Shown here piece by piece: positions 54,736 through 64,000 of a stretch of 64,000 nt of DNA (positions within the stretch are counted from its first letter, which is position 1; each line of letters begins with the position of its first letter). A model generated the notes under the pieces. It saw only the letters and a list, made by a program, of their open reading frames with translations, was not told the origin of the DNA and ran no database searches. The position numbers and the translations under genes are program-made. Source of the DNA: Aphrophora alni (lineage: Eukaryota > Arthropoda > Insecta > Hemiptera > Aphrophoridae); the NCBI GenBank assembly GCA_963513935.1, contig OY740774.1, positions 24,819,949-24,883,948 on the forward strand, written 5' to 3'.

Positions 54736-55794
54736 AGCTTGTTTCGAAGACAAAATAAAATCAAAGTTAGTAGCTTTTATAATTCGAATACCGACTAACA
54801 AAAAGAGGTCAAAGTTTCACTCATATCTGCTATGAAATCATAATAACAACATCATATTAATAAGTTGTGATGTTATATATGCATCGCGTACACTCCCATT
54901 ATGCATAATGGATAATTCAGAGGTATTTAAGCTATTAGGTGGAATGAATTTGTAATAAAGTGAGTAAGCCTTACATGACATAGCATGGGTAGTCCATGCG
55001 ATAAGGGACAACATGTGTAGCATTAGTCTATTTTAATAAAATGAAAAATTAAAACGCTTTTGTGAATCAACTTTCTGTGTACAGTTTAGATTCTTAGCCA
55101 AATCCGTGTACCAATCTTAACGAAATTTAAAAACAAGATTAACAACTAAGTAGATGTATGTACAAGCCTAATTTAATTTTACAAGTTTATATTTCATGTT
55201 GCGTTTTAAGATAGAGCCATTTAAAAGAGTTAATGCACGAGTCCAAAGTATTGAATAAAGCAGGTGCTTTCGAGAGTTAAACTTAACAGTGTGGAGCAGC
55301 CGTACAACAAAAAATAATAAAAAATTTAACTATTATATACAATTTTCCTTTCATGGAAAGTTATATTATATATACCTTTCATGGAAGTTGTTATATGCAT
55401 TGATCTAAATTGAAGTAAAATGTTAAAATAGTCGGATACTTCACTATTCAAACGAATTGCGCCAACAGATACCGAAGTGTAGGATCGGTTTTTAGGTTAG
55501 GCAGTTACCACCGATTGTATAGATATCGATGGGCACAGCAAAACGTTTACTACCAGTCTGAACGAAATAAATAATAAATCACAATGGAAAGAGAAAAAAG
55601 TCCTTAGAGCATTTAGCTTTTATTACTTCTGCCTCTGAATTGGTCTCTGTTTACAGTATCTGTGGTATTACTTACTGATGATTTCTGAATATTGTTGTGT
55701 GTTATTTAATGGGCTACTAGGTAGCTACTCTATTTATAGAATGAAAAAACATCCAAGGACCGATGTCTATTATTCATAAAACCACTACTTTAAT
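54736..55794. repeat. Non-coding part of tandem unit 2
   Basis: Matches 45,623-46,529 apart from the missing block. A short local duplication (CCTTTCATGGAA, twice) lies at 55,346-55,388. Confidence 0.75.
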
Positions 55795-55952
55795 TTTGTT
55801 GTTGCAGTTTAAAGTGGAAACACCTCTCGGTAATCATCGCCTTATAAAAAGTATAAAAAAGCATAAAATAAAGACCTCTAATAGCGGCTGGTTCTGAAAA
55901 TAACAAAAGTTAGTGAAGAGAGATCTGATAGGAAAGATGAAAGAGAGATAAT
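55795..55952 (-). mobile_element. SINE-A copy, unit 2 counterpart of 46,530
   Basis: Tail ACACCTCTCGGTAATCATCG and body AGCGGCTGGTTCTGAAAAT as in unit 1; the GTT/CAA tail is interrupted (GTTGTTGCAGTTTAAAG). Confidence 0.85.
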
Positions 55953-56985
55953 CATTAAATAAATTAAATTGGACAATAACCACATAAATTCGAAATGCAC
56001 GTAAATGTACTAAATGCAGACAATATTTATGCTTTAGATGTTAGTTTTTTCCCGATTACTTAAATAACAAGTATCAAGCACATTTTTCAATCAATCATTT
56101 TATTTGATTATTACTAGAATAGTGACAGCACTATAAGTACTAAGCATCAACGATTTATCAAACAAATAGATGTGCAGAATTCTTGTCTGTGGAAGCTATT
56201 ATTGCTACTGTCAATCAAGAAAGTTGAATCAAACGATAAAAACGAAATTCGATTATGTTCCATAAGGAAACTGATGTAGTTTTCATAACTAAGAAAACGA
56301 GAGGGCTTTTCAAAGGAAGAATAAGTTGTAAATCTGTTGTTTTTAATTCGTACAGATTTTTTCATTGTTTAACTGATATTTAAAGTCGAGATATACAGAT
56401 ATTAACGTGCACTATTAGTGTTTTGTAGTGATCTTATGAAAAAGTTTAAGGGGACCTGGTGTGTTAAAAATGTAAAATATACACAACTTTTACATATTAT
56501 TGTAGGTACTTTTTTTGTTTTGTGCGACATTCCACTATTTAAATTAAATTTATAAGTCATTAGCTATAGTTATAAGTTAACTTTGTTGCAAAGAGAGTTG
56601 TTGACATGGAAACTTTTAACTTCTGCTAGTATATGTTTTAAGTATGTACAGTTTTAACGCGGTTTACCGCTGCAAGTTTTAAAAGATATATCGTGAAATT
56701 TTTTTTTTTTTTTTTTTTTTTTACAACCTTGTAAATGTAGGCTATATCATAATAAAAAAGCAAAATTATTAAAAACACTTTCACTCTCAACAATCCAAAA
56801 AACAACAAAAGTAAAGAAGAAACAAAATATCTATAGTTGTCAGTAAAAGATTGACAACTAGCCATGGAGGCTGTCTTTGTATAGGCAATTTTAAAATTAG
56901 AATTTTTGCTGTTGTCTTATGGCATTAAGCTTCAAATTATGACTCACGTAACGAATAAGTTTTAAAACTTTTATTTTTTTCATAT

Positions 56986-57247
56986 TGTCTTAAGGCAGAA
57001 AACCTCTCGGTTGTCAATATGAGAGATTTCCTCTCAGTTACCAAAAAAGAAGTAAATAACATAAAATAGATATCCTTACCCCTTGAATACTCTAAAAGCT
57101 TCAAGCTCGGAAAAGCACAAGAGTTGATCAAGACATATTTGATAGGAAAGATGAAAGAGAGGCCTCAGACGACGTGAAAAAAAGGTTAAATCCAGCCAAA
57201 TCTCTTCATGATTGCCAAGACCGTACTCATTAAAGTCAGCCCCAGAG
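56986..57247 (-). mobile_element. SINE-A copy, unit 2 counterpart of 47,724
   Basis: Indistinguishable from 47,724-47,985 on reading, including the duplicated tail segment. Confidence 0.85.
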
Positions 57248-57686
57248 GATATGTTTAAAAACATTTCGTGATATAAACAAAATATGCCCACGCAGAAAAT
57301 TTGATTAAAATCGTTACACTTTATGTGGTATACAGAAAACTTCACATACAATAAATGGAAAAATATAATTTTAAAAAGTTTTTTTTGTTCTTAAGTGACT
57401 TGCTAAATGGATATTTCCAAGGAATATTTAACCCATATCATAAGTTTCCCATTTCATGGTATGTATACATGAAACATGAACTGATAAGTTTAATACTAGT
57501 TCCAAGGAACTAGGATAACCGACCGACGCACACCGGTAATCGCCCAATCAAAAAAGGAAAATATATTCATCACTAGTACACCACTAGCACCACGAAACCT
57601 TCCGTCAGCGCATGGCCCCAGGAGCCGTATTTACTTATTATCTTCAATAAGATAACCCCCAGTGGTTAAGTTAGTGTTTACGGCTT

Positions 57687-57887
57687 CGGCTATCACGAGG
57701 TGGATGTATACCTTGGGTTAGATACCTCTCTTTCCTCTTTCCTATCACGTATCTCTTTACCAACTCTTGTTCTCTTCCGACCCTCATGATATTAAAAATT
57801 TGAGGGCTATGAGTCTTTATTTTATGTACTATTCTTCCATTTTTATTAAGCCATGTGGACCGAGATGTTTTTGCCTTTAAACAACTA
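57687..57887 (+). mobile_element. SINE-A copy in second PAL2 left arm
   Basis: Repeats 48,425-48,625 with no difference seen. Confidence 0.85.
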
Positions 57888-60207
57888 GGAGAAGAAACAC
57901 ATGTAAAAAAACTCACTATTAAAGAAAATAATTTGTTTTAATAGACGGTAAATATATAAAAATATTTTTTACAACTATAATCAGGAATATACATATTTTT
58001 TAATAGTGATATTTTAACATCAGTAATGGGTTATTATAGAAAGAGGAATATATGAGTAATCGAAGCAAAATCTGTCTTCATAACAAAAAAATAATATTGA
58101 TTTTTAAAAAATGTATAGTAAAGTTTTATTGGACTTTGTACGTAATTTATTGACTTCAGAAAATAAAATCATTAAGGATAATGTTTTCTCGTGTGTGGTG
58201 GATATATAGGAACCCATTGTTAATGAGGTGAGAGGTTAATAATGCGATCCTTTGGAGGGTAACTCATTTTCTGTGGTTCGTTATAAGTGATCCTAAACTA
58301 AATAAAGCATTAGTTGAAATTTATGAAGTTTTGTCAATTTGTGTCCAACGTTTAAGAAAGTGGCTGTCAGTAGTGGAGTTCGTAAGCAACATTATTCTCA
58401 GTTTAACGTACTTTTTCCAGTATACTCCAAGATCAAAAATGTTATACAAAATCCCTAAAATAAACACAATAAACACGTAAAACTGTATGCATTATAAATA
58501 AAAAATACAATTAATTAAAAATGAACTGTCTCAAGTATCTAAAACATTTTTTTTTTTAAATTGTAGCCGTAATATTTTATTAGACTGACTTTGTGTTGTT
58601 AAAAGAGGAGACTTTGACTCTCCGATGTTCGAATCACGAAAAAAACTCATTGAATCTATCACATGCGTGTTGAGTCTCTCGTAGTGTTTTATTAAATATA
58701 AATGTTAATTTGACCATTAAAAAATGTACACAAATTAGTTTAAATATAATAATAATAATAATAATTTAAAGTAAAGAAATTAGGCAATACAGTAAGTTTC
58801 ACAACATTAACTTTACTCGGCATCATATGATTTGTTGTTAGATATCATCAAGCCATTATATTCAAAACCAACGCCTAACATTTTTAGAGTGGTAACAACA
58901 ATAAGGATAAAAAATCAGGGGTGAAAGGAAAAATGCAACATTGACAAAAAGGCCTTTACATAAGCTGATAAACATGAAACAGTTACCTCTAGACAGCATA
59001 AAACTAAACAATAGGCTTAAATTAGGCGGATAGTCAACCCCGTGTTCGAATCATTAAATTTTACTAGGATTTCTGTCTAGAACCTATCACTTTAATCTAA
59101 ATAAATCATAGTAGAATCTGCAAGAGTTGCAAGTATATTGAGCAAACTTTACGTCTAAAGAACCTCTAACTATTGAGGGTCTATTTATTAAATTATTAAC
59201 GTAGATCCAGGTCAATCAGTCACAATAGTTAGATACATTCTAGATTGTCACTTATAATAATATTTTAATTGGCTTAGTAATGGTTTTGTAAAAATAATAA
59301 ATGTTAAATAAAAGGTCTTATTAAACCATTCCAGTCGTAATTTAGAAAGTTGGGAGACCTGCGGTACGGCACTTTTATTCAATATTAGTTACAGAAAAAT
59401 TGTAACGTACATAATTATATACTGAGTGATTGAAGAAACAAACATGGCCGCTGTTTCATTCCATAAGTACAATAGTTAAAAAAAAACTTTAAGATGGTAA
59501 CCCACCATAATATTTTGAGCAAAGTCTAGATGCACTAAAAAAACTTTCATATCGCCCACCATTTTGCCTACATGGCGGTTACTCTAAATTTTCTTATAGA
59601 AGCACTATATAATATGGCGAATTTAAATAAATAATGTTATTTTAAGACATTTTATTTCTTCGATATTTTGGGATATCGGAACCGTTTAAATGCTATAAGC
59701 ACCTAAATGTATCAAACATTTATTAAACAAATTATAGCTAATTCCAGAAATATTTTTTCTTATTTTTCAAAGCCGAATATACAAGAATTTTATAACAGAG
59801 CTTTGCAGAATGATGTAATAACTTTACTGTTATTATTAATAGTTCTGTAAGCTGAGGAAAAAGAAAATAGTAGATAGAAATAAAAATCATAATTTTCTGG
59901 TAATTGTCTAAAACATCCACTCCTTATAGCAACTGTTTATTATTGCTAAATGTATTACATCTTGGAATTAATGGCAAATTGTATTATCAACACTGTAACT
60001 ATAATATGTTGTTTATATATCTTGTTTGCAAGGTCTAATACATCCAGTAATAATTACAAACTAGTGTAAGCTAGTAAGAGTTCTAGGATTGCTAGAAAAG
60101 CTCTGTTTTTATTAATTTTCTAAATTATAAGGTCTCAAAATTGGTCCATTTCCCGTACGTAAAACAGTTGAACCAAATTTATAATTAAAAGATAGATTAG
60201 ATTGTAA

Positions 60208-60240
<33 letters not shown>

Positions 60241-62566
60241 ATAAAAGTTTCGAAAGCGACATTTTGTTTTTTACTTAAGTACAGAACTAAAAAATGGCAA
60301 TTTTATGCAGAAAATAATAATAATTTTTCTGGATAATAATAATGTTGGCGACAATTATTCCCTAAAAATAGCTGTTATGCAAATTTTACAATGAAGTTTC
60401 GAAAATTTATACGAAATGATTCTACTGATTTCTTTTATTACACTTTTGTGGTAATTTTCTAACACACCTGAGTTACTGTGTAACTGGATGTATTAGACCT
60501 TACAAATAAGATATTATATCAGAAAGAAATACAGTAACACAATTTGTCATTAATTCCAAGATATAATGCATTTAGCAATAATAAATAGCTGCTATAAGAC
60601 ACTAGATGTTTTAGACAAATACGAAAAAAATATGATTTTTATTTCTAACAAAAATTCTGTTTTTCCTCAGCTTACAGAACAATTAATAATAACAGTAATG
60701 TTATTACATCATTCTGCAAAACGCTATTATAAATTTCTTGTATATTCGACTTTGAAAAATAAGAAAAAATATTTCTGGAATTAGCTTTAATTTGTTTAAT
60801 AAATGTTTGATACATTTAGGTGCTTATAGCATTTAAACAGTTCAGATATCCCAAAATATTGAAGAAATAACACGTCTTAAAATAACATTTTTTATTAAAA
60901 TTCGCCATAGGATATAGTGCTTCTTTATGAAAATTTAGAGTGATCGCCATGTAGGCAAAATGGTGGGCGATATGAAAGTTTTTTTTAATGCATCTAGACT
61001 TTGCTTAAAATATTATGGTGGGTTACCATCTTAAAGATTTTTTTAACTATTGTACTTATGGAATGAAACAGCGGCCATGTTTGTTTCTTCAATCACTCAG
61101 TATATAATTATGTACGTTACTATTTTTCTGTAACAAATATTGAATAAAAGTGCCGTACCGCAGGTCTCCCAACTTTCGAAATTACGACTGGAATGGTTTA
61201 ATAAGACCTTTTATTTAACATTTATTATTTTTACAAAACCATTACTAAGCCAATTAATCTTATTACAAGTAAGTAACAATCAAGAATGAATCTAACTATT
61301 GTGACTGATTGACCTGGATCTACGTTAATAATTTAATAAATAGACCCTCAATAGTTAGAGGTTCTTTAGACGTAAAGTTTGCTCAATATACTTGCAACTC
61401 TTGCAGATTCTAGTATGATTTATTTAGATTAAAGTGATATGTTCTAGACAGAAATCCTAGTAAAATTTAATGATTCTAAGAGGGGGTTGATTATCCGTCT
61501 TATTTAAGCCTATTGTTTAGTTTTACGCTGTCTACAGGTAACTGATTCATGTTTATGAGCTTATGTTAGGGCCTTTTTTGTCAATGTTGCATTTTCCCTT
61601 TCACCCCTGATTGTTCCTTATTGTTGTTACTACTCTAAAAATGTTAGACGTTGGTTTTGAATATAATGGCTTGATGATATCTAACAACAAATCATATGAT
61701 GCCGAGTAAAGTTAATTTTGTGAAACTTACTGTATTACCTAATTTCATTACATTTAATTATTATTATAATATTTAAACTAATTTGTGTACATTTTTTAAT
61801 GGTCAAATTAACATTCATTTATATTTAATAAAACTACGAGAGATTCAACATGCATGTAAGAGATTCAATGAGACTTTTTGGGATTCGAGCATCGAAGAGT
61901 CAAAGTCTCCTCTTTAAAAACAAAAAGTATGTCTTACAGTTTTACGTGTTTGTTGTGTTTATTTTAGGCATTTTTTTACAACTTTTGTTCTTGGAGCGAA
62001 CTGGAAAAACTGCGTGAAATTGAGAATAATGTTGCTTTATAAATAACACTTAATAAAATGTTTCTGGGCACAAATTGACATAACTTTATAAAGTACAACT
62101 AATGTTTTATTCAGTTTAGGAGCACTTATTACGGACTGTGCAAAGGATTATATCGTTCCCTCACCTCATTAACAATCGGTTTCTATTTATTTAACGCCAC
62201 CACACAGGAGAACACATTATCCTTGATGATTTTATTTTCTGAAGTCAATAAATTACGTATAACGTCCAATAAAATTCTACTATACACTTTTATAAAACCA
62301 ATATTATGTCTTTATTACAAATACAGATTTTTCTTAGATTACTCATATTTTTATCTTTCTATAACCCATTACTTAAAAAATAAATGATGTTAAAGTGCTA
62401 CTATAAAAAAAAATACAAAAAATAATAATAAATAAATAGAAAATTCTTAATTATATTACCAAAATTTTTTATATATAGTTACGCTTATATGTGAACAAAA
62501 ATATTATTTTCTTTAATAGTAGTGTTTGTACATATTATATATGACATAGTGCATAGTCTTATGTTG

Positions 62567-62780
62567 GTTGTTTAAAGGCGAAACACTTTTCAGTCCTCAT
62601 CGCCTAGTAAGAAAATAGATAGAAGAGAATATAATATACATAACCCATTACTCCCCCCCCCCATAAAAATAAAGAGACACCTCATAGGAAAGAGGAAAGA
62701 GAGGTATCTAACCCAAGGTATAGATCCAGGTACGACCCTTCCTGACGGCGAAACCCATACCCACTAAGTGAGCCATTGAG
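62567..62780 (-). mobile_element. SINE-A copy in second PAL2 right arm
   Basis: Repeats 53,314-53,527 apart from the sequence before the C-run (CATTACTCC in place of CATATCC). Confidence 0.85.
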
Positions 62781-63052
62781 AGTTTTCTTATTGAAGATAA
62801 TTAAATACAGAATTGCTTCTACACATTTTTACGAAATGTAAATATACATACATATATGTACATATATACTACATTTTTGAAAGTTATTGCAAGTTATCAT
62901 GAGCTTAATTAGCTTATGCCATAAGTCGATCTAAGCGTGAAACGTATTTAATTTTAATTGAGTTTAAAATGGTCAAGGTTTATTATTTTTTAAAAAATTA
63001 TTACTGAATTTTTTTACTTTTACTTTCGAATTGCCACACTGGTGTATGCCTT

Positions 63053-63463
63053 TAACCTTCGCAAATGAAGTTAGAAACATAATCGATTTAACTGATTTGA
63101 GAAATTACGATTTTAAAACATATCATAGGGCTTTTTTGAATTCAATTATTATCGAACCGGAATTTTGGAAGTTATGATTAACATTATGTTTAGTATGGGA
63201 CCATAGAGTTTATGCTTGAGCAAAATTAGATGAAAATTGTTAGATCCAATTTTGAGTTTTACTGTGAGGCAACTACTCCCAAACTTAAAGTTAACAAAAT
63301 AATAATAATAAAAACGACTCGATCAAAATATGTATACATATCAAATTTTATATAAATCGGTCCATTCCTTTGGGGTGTTGAGAGCCGCACATACAACAGA
63401 TTAGATGGGTGACAGATATAATTCAACAAATTTGCAGGACACAGGGTAATTGAGAATGGATAT
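63053..63463. repeat. Dispersed repeat family E, unit 2 copy
   Basis: Duplicate of 53,800-54,210 through the tandem array. Confidence 0.6.
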
Positions 63464-63692
63464 TGTCAAGTTTTCCGCTATTCATTTTGAAGGCCGATAA
63501 AATTCAATACATGGAAAAAATTCGACCATATCACAGGTTTTTTTTTTAATAACTTATAACTTTAAGGCAGTTGCTACAAGAACAAATCTGATATTTCCAA
63601 TTTTCTAAAAAAGGCTCATGGGTTTGATCTAAATTTGGTCAAATCTAGCCTCTGCGGTCACAAAAGTCTTCTCGGTAACCATCTCTCCAAAA

Positions 63693-64000
63693 ATCTTAGG
63701 TAGCGTTTAAACACAGGTACGATTTATTTTATTGTTGTGTAAAAGCAAAAATTCTTGGTCATCATCGTCTTATAAAACAGTAGTTAAGAAAACAGTATAC
63801 AATAAACTCCTAGCCCTCTAATACTCTACTGGTTATTTTTGTCAGAAAACAACAAGAGTTGGTCTAGAGAGACGTGGTACAAAACATAAACTAGAGGATC
63901 TAACTCACGAATTTGTGTAAAACTGTGTAGATCCAGCTTGCATCCAACGGGATTGCCACGCTCGTACTCACTATAGTGAGTCCCTAATAGCTTGTTTCGA
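63693..64000. repeat. Start of tandem unit 3, cut by window end, with SINE-A
   Basis: 63,731-63,990 repeats the SINE-A copy at 54,478-54,735 (minus sense), including GGGATTGCCACGCTCGTACT. It is far closer to unit 2 than to unit 1. The array therefore continues past the window. Confidence 0.9.

Larger units (their letters stand above)
57627..62809. repeat. PAL2, second copy: 5.2-kb palindrome
   Basis: Left arm 57,627-60,060 and right arm 60,482-62,809 repeat PAL2 of unit 1. At several sites in 59,130-59,460 the left arm agrees with the right arms where unit 1's left arm differs. Confidence 0.93.
54440..63692. repeat. Tandem unit 2 (about 9.25 kb)
   Basis: Same order as unit 1: SINE-A, spacer, SINE-A, SINE-A, PAL2, family E. 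It differs from unit 1 by rare substitutions after about 56,330, a TA run about 10 bp shorter, changed T- and C-run lengths, and absence of the 45,175-45,610 block. Confidence 0.93.

Overview
The window looks like nuclear DNA of an animal, most likely an insect. It is AT-rich, no open frame exceeds 171 codons, and decayed transposable elements fill most of what can be recognised. Remains of an RNase H-bearing LINE, a second LINE, a Penelope-like element and a BEL/Pao LTR retrotransposon all occur here. Three TTAGG units at about 11,131 fit arthropods but prove nothing. I found no convincing host gene, tRNA, rRNA or CRISPR array. Most open frames of 60-107 codons are chance or shadow frames.

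Layout. 1-3,200 is mostly featureless. 3,176-4,650 is a LINE whose 3' UTR and 5' coding part point in opposite directions. 4,660-9,480 is an imperfect palindrome (PAL1) with arms over 1 kb. 11,283-13,361 is an element with inverted ends that is filled by a ~92-bp satellite, and 13,447-14,290 is another inverted-repeat element with internal copies of its end motif. 18,005-19,330 (minus) is a BEL/Pao relic. 24,418-25,243 is a very uniform 59-bp satellite. 32,744-33,420 is a Penelope-like reverse transcriptase relic and 34,131-34,434 is a LINE 3' end. 40,144-43,140 (minus) carries two copies of a LINE C-terminal RNase H region. From 44,790 to the end lies a tandem array of a ~9.25-kb unit (two units and the start of a third), each containing a ~5.2-kb palindrome (PAL2).

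One short repeat, called SINE-A here (about 250 bp), occurs roughly thirty times, nearly all in minus-sense orientation. Read in sense it starts near a small palindrome, has sequences close to Pol III A and B boxes, and ends in a hairpin tail followed by CAA-rich sequence. That tail matches the 3' end of the RNase H LINE at 40,144 and 3,176, which suggests this LINE (LINE-L here) supplied the machinery that moved SINE-A. Several smaller dispersed families (B, C, E, F) and three MITE-like inverted repeats make up most of the rest.

The most interesting structures are the LINE/SINE tail match, the palindrome-bearing tandem array, the two satellites that can each be traced to a single-copy precursor elsewhere in the window, and the 45,179-45,622 block, which has coding character but which I could not assign. 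All family names are local labels. No database search was possible.
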